Positions 43,792 through 52,850 of a stretch of 64,000 nt of DNA are shown here, one piece after another (positions within the stretch are counted from its first letter, which is position 1; every line of letters begins with the position of its first letter). Where the stretch lies: assembly GCA_963807015.1 (NCBI GenBank), contig CAWEAS010000005.1, positions 24,941-88,940 on the forward strand, read 5' to 3'. The notes under the pieces were generated by a model. That model saw nothing but the letters and a program-made list of their open reading frames with translations, did no database searches and was not told the DNA's origin. The stretch is from JAJPKK01 sp963807015 (GTDB lineage: Bacteria > Pseudomonadota > Alphaproteobacteria > Rhizobiales > Xanthobacteraceae). A program made the translations under genes and the position numbers.

Positions 43792-44139
43792 ATGAAGTAC
43801 CTGCTGATGATCTACGGGAACGAAGCCGCCGCGCAGGCCGCGAGCAAGGCCGACCTCGACCAGATGCACAACGCCTACATGGCCTATACGGAAGCCCTCA
43901 AGAAGGCCGGCATTCTCGTCGGCGGCGAGCGGCTGCAGCGATCGAGCGCCGCCACCACCGTGCGTGTTGCGAACGGCAAGACGCAGGTGCTCGACGGGCC
44001 TTACGCGGAGACCAAGGAACAACTCGGCGGCTATTACATGATCGAGGTGCCCGATCTCGACACCGCGCTGTCCTGGGCGGCGCGCTGTCCGGGCGCAGGC
44101 CACGGCGCGATGGAAGTGCGGCCCATCTGGGCGATGTGA
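43792..44139 (+). CDS. YciI/DGPF-family protein
   Basis: The product has 115 residues: MKYLLMIYGNE start, GGERLQRSS and the family hallmark LDGPYAETKEQLGGYYMIE. The DGP(F/Y) group of YciI-like proteins is usually encoded next to an ECF sigma factor with a C-terminal helical extension, and such a gene follows 86 nt later. The biochemical role is unclear. Confidence 0.88.
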   Translation: MKYLLMIYGNEAAAQAASKADLDQMHNAYMAYTEALKKAGILVGGERLQRSSAATTVRVANGKTQVLDGPYAETKEQLGGYYMIEVPDLDTALSWAARCPGAGHGAMEVRPIWAM

Positions 44140-44225
44140 CAACGGCGAAGCGCACAATGTGAGCGGCAAGTTTTGAGCCGCACATCGTGAACCGGAGCAC
44201 GCGGGCCGCAATCCGGAGGACGGAG

Positions 44226-45470
44226 ATGCCGGATGCCGACCAGACCCGCGCGACGGCCGAGGCGGTCGCGCGGGCAAGCTACGGCAAGCTCGTCGCCTAT
44301 CTCGCGGCGCGCACGCGCGACGTCGCGGCGGCGGAGGACGCGCTGTCCGATGCCTTCGCGGCCGCGCTTGCCGACTGGCCCGCGCGCGGCATCCCCGACG
44401 CGCCGGAGGCCTGGCTCACCGCCGTCGCGCGCCGCCGGCTGATCGATGCGGCGCGGCGGCGGCACACCGGCGAGGAGGCCGCGGACCACCTGCGGCTCGT
44501 TGCCGAGGAACTCGCGCAGATGGAGGATGCCGACAAGGCGATTCCCGACGATCGTCTAGCGCTGATGTTCGCCTGCGCGCATCCCGCCATCGATCCGGCG
44601 ATCCGCGCACCGCTCATCCTGCAGACGCTGCTCGCCTTCGACGCGGCGACGATCGCGTCGGCGTTCCTCATCTCGCCCGCGACCATGGCGCAGCGGCTGG
44701 TGCGGGCCAAGAGCAAGATCCGCGAGGCCGGCATTCCGTTCCGGGTGCCGGAGCGCGCCGACCTTGCGCCGCGCCTCGACGCCGTGCTCGCCGCGATCTA
44801 CGCGGCCTTTGCGGAAGGCTGGTCCGATCCGGCCGGTACCGAGACGCGGCGGCGCAACCTCGCCGAGGAGGGCATCTGGCTCGGCCGTCTCGTGGCGACG
44901 CTCTTGCCCGAGGAGCCGGAGGCGCTGGGCCTCGTGGCACTCATGCTGCATGCAGAAGCGCGCCGCGCAGCGCGGCGCAATGCGTCGGGCGATTACGTGC
45001 CGCTCGCCGAGCAGGACCCCGCCGCGTGGGACGCAACGCTGATCGCCGAAGCCGAAGCGCTGCTCAAAGCGGCAAGCCGCATGGGCACGGTCGGCCGCTA
45101 TCAGCTCGAGGCCGCCGTGCAGTCGGCGCACGCGGCGCGCCGCATTTCGGGCGCGAGCGATTGGGCCGCTATCGCCCGTCTTTACGATGCGCTCCTGGCC
45201 ATCACCGACTCGCCGGTGGTGGCAATCAACCGCGCCATCGCCGTTGCGCAGACCGATGGCCCTGCCGCCGGTTTAGCAGCGCTCGATGCGCTTGCCGGCG
45301 ATGCGCGATTGGCCGAGTACCAGCCGTATTGGGCGGCGCGTGCCGACCTCCTCGGACAGACAGGCGACGTGGATGCCGCAGAAGCGGCCTACGCGCGGGC
45401 AATCGGGCTTGAGGCTGATCCGGCGGTGCGGCGCTTCTTGCAGCAACGCTGCGCGCAACTGCGTGCGTGA
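44226..45470 (+). CDS. ECF sigma factor with C-terminal TPR-like extension (DUF6596)
   Basis: The product has 414 residues. Sigma-2 region: VAAAEDALSDAFAAAL and PEAWLTAVARRRLIDAARR. Sigma-4 region: IASAFLISPATMAQRLVRAK. A long C-terminal extension (about 220 residues, AIYAAFAEGWSD, GLVALMLHAEARRAARR, YDALLAITDSPVVAINRAIA) follows. This is the ECF42-like arrangement, which lacks an anti-sigma factor and pairs with DGPF proteins. The extension is thought to control activity. Start ATG 44226 follows GGAGGACGGAG. Confidence 0.88.
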   Translation: MPDADQTRATAEAVARASYGKLVAYLAARTRDVAAAEDALSDAFAAALADWPARGIPDAPEAWLTAVARRRLIDAARRRHTGEEAADHLRLVAEELAQMEDADKAIPDDRLALMFACAHPAIDPAIRAPLILQTLLAFDAATIASAFLISPATMAQRLVRAKSKIREAGIPFRVPERADLAPRLDAVLAAIYAAFAEGWSDPAGTETRRRNLAEEGIWLGRLVATLLPEEPEALGLVALMLHAEARRAARRNASGDYVPLAEQDPAAWDATLIAEAEALLKAASRMGTVGRYQLEAAVQSAHAARRISGASDWAAIARLYDALLAITDSPVVAINRAIAVAQTDGPAAGLAALDALAGDARLAEYQPYWAARADLLGQTGDVDAAEAAYARAIGLEADPAVRRFLQQRCAQLRA

Positions 45471-45529
45471 TCCGCGCAGATTTCGCCGAGCGATGTTTCG
45501 GCAAATCGTGTTCGCGCGGGTCTCATACA

Positions 45530-45553
45530 AAAGCCCCGGCGGACCGGGGCTTT
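45530..45553. terminator. Bidirectional hairpin terminator
   Basis: AAAGCCCCGG-CGGA-CCGGGGCTTT, a perfect 10-bp stem with a 4-nt loop between the convergent sigma-factor and outer-membrane protein genes. T-runs are short on both sides (TTTCGTT on plus, TTTTGTAT on minus). Confidence 0.75.
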
Positions 45554-45583
45554 CGTTGTCGTGGGAAACTTCGATGTCTACGA

Positions 45584-46285
45584 TCAGAACCTGTAGTTCA
45601 CGCCGACCTTCAACATCTGAATGTTGCGGCTCACGCTGAAGGTATCGGCCGCCGGCGCAAACACCGTGGAGTTGAAGCTCCAGGTGTTGAGGCCAAGGTA
45701 ATCGTACTCGAGCTTCGCGGACCAGTTGGGCGCAAAGCCGTATTCGATACCCGCGCCTGCGAGCCAGCCGCTGTTGGTGTTCGAACCGGACAGCGAAGCT
45801 CCCGTAACGTTGTTCGTCACGGTCGCGCTGTTGTTGACCCAGCCGCCGCCGGCCTTGCCGTAGAACAGCCAGCTGCCCGCGGCGACACCGAAGCGGGCTG
45901 CGACCGTCGTAATCCAATTCGTATTGGCACTCCCCGTCACGAACCCGCCGGTTTGCGAGGCGTTAAGCGACGTCCAGTCGAAGTCCCACTCCGCCCCGAT
46001 GACCCAGTTGGTGATCTGATAGTTGAAGCCGATCTGGCCGCCGCCGAGGAAGCCGCTCTTGCTGTCGCTGAGGCTTGCCCCGGTGAAGCTGTCGGTCAGC
46101 GTGCCCGACGCCCACGCACCACCCAAGTTGCCGCCGACATAGAAGCCGGTCCAGTTGTAGACAAAGATCGGCGGTGGCGGTGGCGGTACATAGCGCGGCG
46201 CGGGCGCGATGTCCGCAGCCGAGGCACTCAACACACTCGCGGCCAGTGACGCAGCCGCAGCAACCGAAAGCGCAATGTTGCGCAT
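45584..46285 (-). CDS. Omp25/31-type outer-membrane beta-barrel protein
   Basis: The product has 233 residues; signal peptide ending LSASAADIAP. A Pro-rich stretch (RYVPPPPPPIF) leads into YNWTGFYVGGNLGGAW, typical of rhizobial porin-like surface proteins. Alternating beta strands run to the C-terminal KVGVNYRF with terminal Phe. Start ATG 46285 follows GGAGGGTTCC. The upstream gene-free stretch 46286-46643 shows nothing else. Confidence 0.9.
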   Translation of the reverse strand: MRNIALSVAAAASLAASVLSASAADIAPAPRYVPPPPPPIFVYNWTGFYVGGNLGGAWASGTLTDSFTGASLSDSKSGFLGGGQIGFNYQITNWVIGAEWDFDWTSLNASQTGGFVTGSANTNWITTVAARFGVAAGSWLFYGKAGGGWVNNSATVTNNVTGASLSGSNTNSGWLAGAGIEYGFAPNWSAKLEYDYLGLNTWSFNSTVFAPAADTFSVSRNIQMLKVGVNYRF

Positions 46286-46643
46286 GGAACCCTCCAAGCC
46301 TATTCCCCCACAAACACGATCGGCGAAAATCGTGAATGGAGTTGGACCAAATTGTGCGGGGACAACTTTTTGTTGGGCTGTGACTCCAGGGTCACAACTC
46401 ACGCCGGAATGCTTCCCTCCGTACCGTTAGCGTGAGATGCGCAGACATGCAGATCCGCGCCGTTTGATCCGATTGCCGGGTTCCCGACACTTGACGCGAC
46501 CCAGATTCCGAACCCGTCTCGCGGTCGACTCAGAAGGGACGATGAGAGTTCCACCGCGATCTGCTCCAGGTTACCCTGTGCGGCAGCCGCATACCCGCGA
46601 GCGCGACAGCGCGACGTCATTGCGGCATGAACGCAGGCTTGGC

Positions 46644-47471
46644 ATGTCATTTGATCTCTCGTCGCTGTTCTTCATCGTATTCGTGTTCATCGTGCTGCAG
46701 CCGCTGCTGATGGGGCGGTGGTATGCAGTGCGTCGCGCGCAATCGCTTCGCGCGATCGAGAAATTCCACGGCTCACGCGTCATCACGATGATTCATCGCC
46801 AGGAGAAGCGGAGCCTCTTCGGCTTCGCCGTCGCCCGGCACATCGATCTGGAGGACGCCCAGACGATCATCGCGGCGATCAAGGATACGCCGCCCGACAT
46901 GCCGATTGATCTCGTGATCCACACACCGGGCGGGCTTGTGCTGGCGGCGATGCAGATCGCGCGCGCGGTGGAAGCGCACAACGCCAAGGTCTCCGTCTAC
47001 GTGCCGGTGTATGCGATGTCCGGCGGAACGCTGATCGCGCTTGCAGCCGACGAGATTGTGCTTGGCGAGTTCTCGGTGCTCGGCCCGATCGACCCGCAGA
47101 TCGCGGGCCTTCCGGCGGCGAGCATCGTCAAGGCTCGCGATTCAAAACCGATCGCGGGCGTGTTCGACCTCACGCTGGTGCTCGCCGACGTCGCCGAGAA
47201 GGCACTTGCTCAGGTCAAGCAAGGCGCGGTGGAATTGCTCACCCCGCGGATGGAGCAGGCCGCCGCCGAGGCCCTCGCCGCAAAGCTTGCTGGCGGGCAC
47301 TGGACCCACGACTACGCGCTGACGGCGGATGAAGCGCTCAAGCTGGGCCTGCCGGTCAAAGTGGGCATGCCGAAAGAGGTCATGGAATTGATGAAGCTCT
47401 ATCCGCAGCCCATCCAGCAATCCGGGGTCGAGTACTTACCGATCGAACTGCCGCGCCAGCGCCGCATGTGA
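46644..47471 (+). CDS. Clp-fold (SDH family) membrane serine protease
   Basis: The product has 275 residues. An N-terminal helix (LFFIVFVFIVLQPLLM) anchors it. Then come LVIHTPGGLVLAAMQIARAV and YAMSGGTLIALAADEIVLG, where Ser in MSGG is the probable nucleophile and His in IHTPGG and an Asp complete the Ser-Asp-His set. ClpP/SppA-like fold. It probably degrades membrane proteins or signal peptides. Start ATG 46644 with weak AGG. Confidence 0.82.
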   Translation: MSFDLSSLFFIVFVFIVLQPLLMGRWYAVRRAQSLRAIEKFHGSRVITMIHRQEKRSLFGFAVARHIDLEDAQTIIAAIKDTPPDMPIDLVIHTPGGLVLAAMQIARAVEAHNAKVSVYVPVYAMSGGTLIALAADEIVLGEFSVLGPIDPQIAGLPAASIVKARDSKPIAGVFDLTLVLADVAEKALAQVKQGAVELLTPRMEQAAAEALAAKLAGGHWTHDYALTADEALKLGLPVKVGMPKEVMELMKLYPQPIQQSGVEYLPIELPRQRRM

Positions 47472-47527
47472 AGCGGCGCGTTTGACGCAGCAAGTCACTC
47501 GGCGAGTAATGGGCGCTGTGCCCTCGT

Positions 47528-47570
47528 TTCTTTTCCCCTCCCCCGCACGCACGAGGGGGAGGGGAAAGAA
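47528..47570. repeat. Long C-rich/G-rich hairpin
   Basis: TTCTTTTCCCCTCCCCC pairs with GGGGGAGGGGAAAGAA (one bulged T) around a 10-nt loop. It lies between convergent genes at 46644-47471 and 47623-49077 and may terminate both, although T-runs are lacking. Confidence 0.6.
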
Positions 47571-47622
47571 AGGCGGCGTTCCGAATTTGCCTAACGATTA
47601 TCCGGTCTACCAAGAACCAGCG

Positions 47623-49077
47623 CTACGGCTGGCCGGCGACCTTGCGGGCGTCGCCGGTGAGTTCGAGGATGTGCATGCCGGTGTTGGCGCGGTCGACGAT
47701 GTAGATATAGCCGCGATCGTCGGTCTCGACGTTGTTGGTCTGGATCGCGACCTTACAGCGCTCCTTGCCGTCGACCTGGATGCAGCGCTTGTCGGTCGCC
47801 TCGGTGATCGCCGGGATGTAGTAGCCGATCTCCTTCGGTTGGTAGGGATTGCGCACGTCGATCGCGCGGACGCCGGCGTTGAAGTAGGTCACCATGGCGA
47901 CCTTCTTGTAGAAGACGGGCGCCATGCTTTCGTTCGTCGAATGCGAACCGAAGCGGCCGCCGCGGTCGCAGAAGTGGCCGCTCGCCTCGGGGACGATGAA
48001 GGTCGAGACCATGGTCGGCGTCTTCTCGAGCGTCACGTCGGCGAACCACACCATCTGGCGCGCCTCCTGGCATTCGTTGCGGATCTGCTCGTCGACGATC
48101 ATGACGAAGTCGCGGACCGCGCCGTCCTTGTCGTTGGCGAACTCCGCCATCGGCATCTGCAGCATCGGCAACGTCGTGTGGGCGCCGTTCCAGGCCGACA
48201 TGTCGAGCTGGCTGATCTCGGGATAGCGCAGGTTCTCCGGCGTCGGCTCCTTCGGGCCGTTGAGAAGTTTTTCGCGGTCGACGATCTGCAGCACGCCGCC
48301 CTTGTCGGTGCCGTAGCCGAAATAGACGCGGTTGCCTTTCGGGCCGGTGGAGATCGGGCCGTGGAGGTCGGCTGGGATGGTGCCGGTCGCGCTGGGCTCC
48401 TGGCCGGGCAGGCCGAAGTCACGAATATGCACGGGCTTCGTCGGATCGCTCAGGTCGTAGATCTGGGTCATGCGCTTGACGCGCCAACCGGGCACGCCCG
48501 ACACGAGATAGGCGATGCCGGTGTCGCACTCCCACCAGCTCTTATGGGTGTCCTTGAGGCCCATGACGATGCGGGTCAGCAGGCTCGGATTGGCCGGATC
48601 GGTGACGTCCCAGATCTCATGGGCTTCGCCGCCGAACACGCGCAGCAGATAGAACTTGTTGGGATCGCCCTTGGGCAACTGGCTGCCGGCGCACACGCGC
48701 GTCATCTGGGCACCGCCCTGCTCGTTGAGCCCTTCGGTGCCGGGAATGTGCTTGAGGTAGCGCGGATGAGCGGGATCGGTCACGTCGACGATCGAAGTGC
48801 CGTTGAACTCGGCTTGGCCGGTCAGCGGATTCATCGGCTTCGGCGTCTCGCGGTTGCCGCCGTGATGACCGATATAGGCGATATAGCGGTTGCCCTGCTT
48901 GGCGATGGTCGGCTGGTAGGCGCTGCGGGCCTGCAAGTCGTTGTAGCCGACGAGACGCATGTTGAGCGCCTCGGGCTGATCGCCGATGTGCTGCTGCTGC
49001 GCCGCCGCGGGCACGACAAACGCGACGAGTGTCGCCGCAGTACATCCCGCCGCCGCGGACCATACCGACTGCATCAT
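47623..49077 (-). CDS. Secreted LVIVD-repeat protein
   Basis: The product has 484 residues; start ATG 49077 follows GGGAGG; signal peptide ending VVPAAAQ. Repeated short strands of the form IVDVTDPAHPRYLK, IWDVTDPANPSLL, IYDLSDPTKPVHI, AIDVRNPYQPKEI and IVDRANTGMHILEL are those of LVIVD-repeat, propeller-like proteins. It carries several cysteines (TRVCAG, RNECQEA, HFCDRGG, KRCIQ). Periplasmic or outer-surface location is expected; function unknown, perhaps ligand binding. Confidence 0.82.
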   Translation of the reverse strand: MMQSVWSAAAGCTAATLVAFVVPAAAQQQHIGDQPEALNMRLVGYNDLQARSAYQPTIAKQGNRYIAYIGHHGGNRETPKPMNPLTGQAEFNGTSIVDVTDPAHPRYLKHIPGTEGLNEQGGAQMTRVCAGSQLPKGDPNKFYLLRVFGGEAHEIWDVTDPANPSLLTRIVMGLKDTHKSWWECDTGIAYLVSGVPGWRVKRMTQIYDLSDPTKPVHIRDFGLPGQEPSATGTIPADLHGPISTGPKGNRVYFGYGTDKGGVLQIVDREKLLNGPKEPTPENLRYPEISQLDMSAWNGAHTTLPMLQMPMAEFANDKDGAVRDFVMIVDEQIRNECQEARQMVWFADVTLEKTPTMVSTFIVPEASGHFCDRGGRFGSHSTNESMAPVFYKKVAMVTYFNAGVRAIDVRNPYQPKEIGYYIPAITEATDKRCIQVDGKERCKVAIQTNNVETDDRGYIYIVDRANTGMHILELTGDARKVAGQP

Positions 49078-49250
49078 ATGGAGACCTCCCTGCGATTTTT
49101 GAGCCCAATCAAGCCGTCGCGGCATGTTAGCATACCGCGTCACGGCACGGGCACCCGTGCGCAGCGACCTGCAACGCGTTAGACTCTGCTCGAACGCGCT
49201 CCGCGGAAATACCGTGGGCGACCAGAAGCGGCAACCCGGGAGGACCTCAC

Positions 49251-49535
49251 GTGCATTTCGTCATTCACGCGGTCGATCGCCCCGATGCGCTCGCGACGCG
49301 GGCGAAGTTCTACCGCGTCCATCGCATTCATCTCGACGAAGCGATGAAGCACGGCGTTGCGGTGACGACCGCCGGAACCTTGGTGGCTGAAGACGGCGAA
49401 ACGCCGGTCGGCAGCCTGTTCATTCTCGAAGCCGAGAACCGCGCCGCCATCGATGCATTCACCGCGAGCGACCCCTACCGCGTGCACGGCGTGTGGGACG
49501 CGGTCGAGGTCCACTACTACAACAAGAAGCGGTGA
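49251..49535 (+). CDS. YciI-like protein
   Basis: The product has 94 residues with a GTG start behind GGGAGGACC. Features: HFVIHAVDRPD, RVHRIHLDEAMKHGV, SLFILEAENRAAIDAF and DPYRVHGVWDAVEV, matching the YciI fold with its conserved His and Asp pair. It lies between the LVIVD gene and a REP element, alone. Confidence 0.82.
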   Translation: MHFVIHAVDRPDALATRAKFYRVHRIHLDEAMKHGVAVTTAGTLVAEDGETPVGSLFILEAENRAAIDAFTASDPYRVHGVWDAVEVHYYNKKR

Positions 49536-49584
49536 ACGGGGCGCCCAAAACGGGCGGCAATATCGCCGAAGCTCGTACCAACGA

Positions 49585-49672
49585 CGTAGGGTGCGCAAAG
49601 CGAAGCGTGCGCACCATCGGCGGGTCAACAGCTGCGCACGCGCGGACAAGTCCGCGCTTTGCACACCCTACG
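49585..49672. repeat. REP family A, copy 2 (complete)
   Basis: An 88-nt element whose ends are CGTAGGGTGCGCAAAGCG and CGCTTTGCACACCCTACG, inverted repeats of each other. It contains GCGCGGACAAGTCCGCGC inside. It is the most complete of the three family A copies in the window. Confidence 0.8.
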
Positions 49673-49693
49673 AGATCGCATTTCGTCGCGTGG

Positions 49694-50749
49694 TCAATTG
49701 AGCTCGCGCCAGATGCCGAGGGCTTCCTGGGCCGGGCGATCGGAGATCGAGAACAGCACCGATTCGCGCGCGGCCTCGTGGGCGTAGTACTGCCACGGCG
49801 GCGCAATGAAGACATCGCCGGAGCTCCAGGCGAAATCCTTGTCGCCGATGCGCGTTTTGCCTTCGCCTTCGACGCAGACGAAGATGGTGCCGTCGGTGGC
49901 GCGGTAACGCTCGCCGGAAAAGCCCGCCGGCAGCAGCGCGATGTGCGCGCCCATGGTCGGCATCACCCACCCGCCGGTGACGGGATTGGCGTAGCGCACG
50001 CGCGCGCCGTGGCGCTTGTCGATCTCGCCGGCTTTCTTCATGCGCTCAAGAATCGGACGGGTGCGGGCGTAGGTGTAGTTCACCACCGGGCTGCATCTGT
50101 TGCGCGGCGCCTCGGCACCGTCCGGCAAAACACCCGAGGCGAAGAAGGCAGCCGAATCGCCGTCAGCATGACGGACCTTCTGGCTTTCGTCCGCCAGGTG
50201 CTCGGCGAACATGGTCTCGAAGAAGTTGATGGTCGGCAGGTCGAGCACGTCGAGCCAGATCATCGGCTTGTCGGACGTGTTGCCGTGGTCATGCGCCGTC
50301 CAATTGGTGGTCAGCACGAAGTCGCCCGGCGACATGTAGGTGCGCTCGCCTTCGACCGAGGTGTAGGCGCCGGCGCCGTCGATGATGAACCGGATCGCCG
50401 ACGCGGTGTGCCGATGCGCCGGCGCGATCTCGCCAGGCATGATGAGCTGCAGGCCGGCATAGAGCGTATGGGTGGCGCGCGACTGCCCGCGCAGCCCTGG
50501 ATTCTCGAGCACCAGCACCCGCCGCTCGGCTTCCTTCGCGGTGATGAGTTCGGCCGCTTCCATCACCATCGGCTGGACGTCCTTGAACCGCCAGATGGCC
50601 GGCGCACATTGCGTCTTGGGTTCATTGACGACGAGATCGCGCAGCTTCTCCCAGAGCGGCGCCATGTCGTGTTTGCTGATACGATCGTAATAGTCCTGCC
50701 GAGCCGTTTGCATGTTGTGCTTGGGGTCGGCCGCGGTCGCCGTCGCCAT
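49694..50749 (-). CDS. gtdA: Gentisate 1,2-dioxygenase
   Basis: The product has 351 residues, two cupin barrels. First barrel: LIMPGEIAPAHRHTASAIRFIIDG with metal-binding His and later TTNWTAHDHGNTSD; second barrel: ATDGTIFVCVEGEG and PPWQYYAHEA. RKVRHADG-like QKVRHADGDS and the overall plan match GtdA, which opens gentisate (2,5-dihydroxybenzoate) with Fe(II) and O2 to maleylpyruvate. Start ATG 50749 follows GGAGGACATC. The isomerase and hydrolase of the route are not adjacent; an NTF2-like gene is divergent from it. Confidence 0.9.
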   Translation of the reverse strand: MATATAADPKHNMQTARQDYYDRISKHDMAPLWEKLRDLVVNEPKTQCAPAIWRFKDVQPMVMEAAELITAKEAERRVLVLENPGLRGQSRATHTLYAGLQLIMPGEIAPAHRHTASAIRFIIDGAGAYTSVEGERTYMSPGDFVLTTNWTAHDHGNTSDKPMIWLDVLDLPTINFFETMFAEHLADESQKVRHADGDSAAFFASGVLPDGAEAPRNRCSPVVNYTYARTRPILERMKKAGEIDKRHGARVRYANPVTGGWVMPTMGAHIALLPAGFSGERYRATDGTIFVCVEGEGKTRIGDKDFAWSSGDVFIAPPWQYYAHEAARESVLFSISDRPAQEALGIWRELN

Positions 50750-50912
50750 GATGTCCTCCGAACAAAAACCGTTTGTCCACATATAGCCGTTCCGCGCCCG
50801 CGCCAAAATGGCGCTCTGGCCTCCGCGTGGCAGCCATGCGGCATCGCGCTTCGCCGCCTTGCCAGCCCCGCCGTGACTTCGCTAAATCCGCCCAGACCAA
50901 CGCGAGGACAAG

Positions 50913-51521
50913 ATGCCGAACGCGGTCGAGATCGAAGATAGACGCGAGCTGCACGAACTCATCGAGAACTGGGCGGTGTGGCGCGACGCCCTGATGTGGC
51001 AGCGCTTCCGCACCGTCTGGCACGACGACGGACGGATGATGGCGACCTGGTTCCAGGGCACTGCCGACGAATTCATCAAGGTGAGCCAGGAGGGCTACGA
51101 ACGCGGCGTGCGCATCCTGCACTTCCTCGGCGGCTCTTCGATCGATGTCGCCGGCGACCGCGCCATCGCACAGACCAAGATGACGATTTCGCAGCGCGCG
51201 CTGGTGGAGAACGTGCTGTGCGACGTCGTCTGCACCGGCCGCTTCTATGATTTTCTTGAGAAACGCAACGGGCGCTGGGGCTTTGTCCTGCGCCAGCCGA
51301 TCTACGAAAAGGATCGTCTCGACCCGGTCGATCCCGCGGCCCGGCTTACGCTCGACCCGAAGCTGCTCGCGCAGTTTCCTGAGGGCTACCGTCACCTCGC
51401 CTATCTGCAGACCCGGATCGGCTACAAGGTGAAGACCGACATGCCCGGCCTCGATGGGCCGGAGGTCGAAGCGCTCTACCGCCACGGCGAGGCGTGGCTC
51501 GAGGGCGGCAGTATCGGCTAA
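50913..51521 (+). CDS. SnoaL/NTF2-like protein
   Basis: The product has 202 residues. Start IEDRRELHELIENWAVWRDAL and WQRFRTVWHDDGRMMATWFQG are typical of the NTF2/SnoaL fold seen in small-subunit ring-hydroxylating dioxygenases and isomerases. HFLGGSSIDVAGDRAIAQTKM and RWGFVLRQPIYEKDR follow. It is transcribed divergently from gentisate dioxygenase (163 nt), suggesting a shared regulatory region and a role in aromatic-acid metabolism. Confidence 0.75.
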   Translation: MPNAVEIEDRRELHELIENWAVWRDALMWQRFRTVWHDDGRMMATWFQGTADEFIKVSQEGYERGVRILHFLGGSSIDVAGDRAIAQTKMTISQRALVENVLCDVVCTGRFYDFLEKRNGRWGFVLRQPIYEKDRLDPVDPAARLTLDPKLLAQFPEGYRHLAYLQTRIGYKVKTDMPGLDGPEVEALYRHGEAWLEGGSIG

Positions 51522-51572
51522 TAGGGGCCGAGCCGCAGCTCAGCCCCGAGCGCATAGTCATTGGATCGAAAA

Positions 51573-52850
51573 TCACTCCGCAAACACGACCGGAGCCGGC
51601 TCCGCCGGTACGGGGCGGCGAGCGGCCACCAGCCGCCGTTCGGGCTCGGCGAGATGCTGATTGCGTTCCAGCACATCGAGCAGGTGATCGATGTCCTCGC
51701 GGCGATGGCCGGCATTCATTTGAATGCGAAGCCGCGCCGACTTGAGAGGCACCGCCGGGAAGCGGATGAAGTCGACGTGGATGCCTTCCTTGCGGATCGC
51801 GTGCGCGAGTTGCTCCGCCTTGTCTTCGTCGCCGAGCCAGATCGGCACGATCGGCGTTTCGGTCGACACCAGCTTGAAGGGAAGATTCGCCATCCGCTTC
51901 ACGAAGTAGCGCTGGTTGTCCCACAGCCGCTGTCGCCGCTCCGGCTCGTCGCGCACGATGTCGATCGCGGTGGAGATGATCATCGCCTGGTCCGGCGGCA
52001 GCGTCGCCGTGAAGCCGTAGGCGGCACTGGTCATGCGTAGAATTTCCGTGATCAGGCCATGGGCCGCGACATAGCCGCCGATCGAGCCATAGGCCTTGCT
52101 GAGCGTGGCCATGTAGATGAGCCGCTCGCTTGTCGCCTTGAAGTGCTCGATGACGCCGCCGCCCGACGCACCCAGCACGCCGGTGCCGTGGGCATCGTCG
52201 ACATAGAGCATCGCGTCCCAGCGCTCGGCGAGACGCAGCAGGTCGGGAATTGGCGCGATGTCGCCGTCCTGGCTGAACACGCCGTCGGTGACGATGATCT
52301 TCGATGTCGCAGTCGAACGCCGCAGCAGCGTTTCGAGATGGTCGAGATCGAGGTGGTGATAGCTGTAGCGCCGCGCCCCGGACAGGCGCATGCCTTCGCG
52401 AATGCTGACGTGATTATATTCGTCGCTGAAGTAGGCGTAGGTGTATTCGCGGCTGGGCGCGAAACCGAAGACGCGGGCGATCTGGGCGGCGCGCGGCAGC
52501 GTCGACAGCGTGCCGAGATTGGTGAGGTAACCGGTCGCGAACAGGATCGCGTGGCTCTTGCCGTTGGAGCGCGCGATCTTGCGTTCCAGTTCGCCGTAGA
52601 GCCCGAGATTGCCGCCCAGCAGCCGCAAATCGCTGTTGCCGACGCCATAGGTCGCAACGCCGTTGGTGGCGGCGGCTTTCATGCGCGGGCTTGTTGCAAT
52701 TCCGAGATAATTGTTGGTGCTGAACGAGACTTGCGGTCGGTCTTTTATCGAAAATCTCGGATTGGGAAGACTGTCCACCACCAGCGGTTCATGAGGCACG
52801 CGCCACCCGAACCACTCCGCTAACTCCATAAACTCATTCACGGTGCGCAC
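51573..52850 (-). CDS. Alpha-oxoamine synthase family enzyme (BioF/ALAS/SPT-like)
   Basis: The product has 425 residues. PLP enzyme fold-type I: STNNYLGIATSPR, a GNSDLRLLGGNLGLYGELERK segment, VTDGVFSQDGDIAPIPDL, the cofactor Asp-His in YVDDAHGTGVLG and the Schiff-base Lys in TLSKAYGSIGGYV. It joins an acyl-CoA or acyl-ACP with an amino acid, releasing CO2. It lacks markers that would set it clearly as 7-keto-8-aminopelargonate, 5-aminolevulinate or serine palmitoyl synthase. No biotin genes are near; instead it is divergent from an ABC exporter/acyltransferase operon, so a lipid or signal product is plausible. Confidence 0.82.
   Translation of the reverse strand: MRTVNEFMELAEWFGWRVPHEPLVVDSLPNPRFSIKDRPQVSFSTNNYLGIATSPRMKAAATNGVATYGVGNSDLRLLGGNLGLYGELERKIARSNGKSHAILFATGYLTNLGTLSTLPRAAQIARVFGFAPSREYTYAYFSDEYNHVSIREGMRLSGARRYSYHHLDLDHLETLLRRSTATSKIIVTDGVFSQDGDIAPIPDLLRLAERWDAMLYVDDAHGTGVLGASGGGVIEHFKATSERLIYMATLSKAYGSIGGYVAAHGLITEILRMTSAAYGFTATLPPDQAMIISTAIDIVRDEPERRQRLWDNQRYFVKRMANLPFKLVSTETPIVPIWLGDEDKAEQLAHAIRKEGIHVDFIRFPAVPLKSARLRIQMNAGHRREDIDHLLDVLERNQHLAEPERRLVAARRPVPAEPAPVVFAE

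Noticed and set aside
43449..43793. 114-residue minus-strand frame upstream of the YciI gene
   Set aside because: Covers a hairpin and a promoter-like sequence; composition and lack of a start signal suggest a dispersed non-coding element.
47482..49182. 566-residue plus-strand frame
   Set aside because: Antisense of the LVIVD-repeat gene; composition typical of a shadow.
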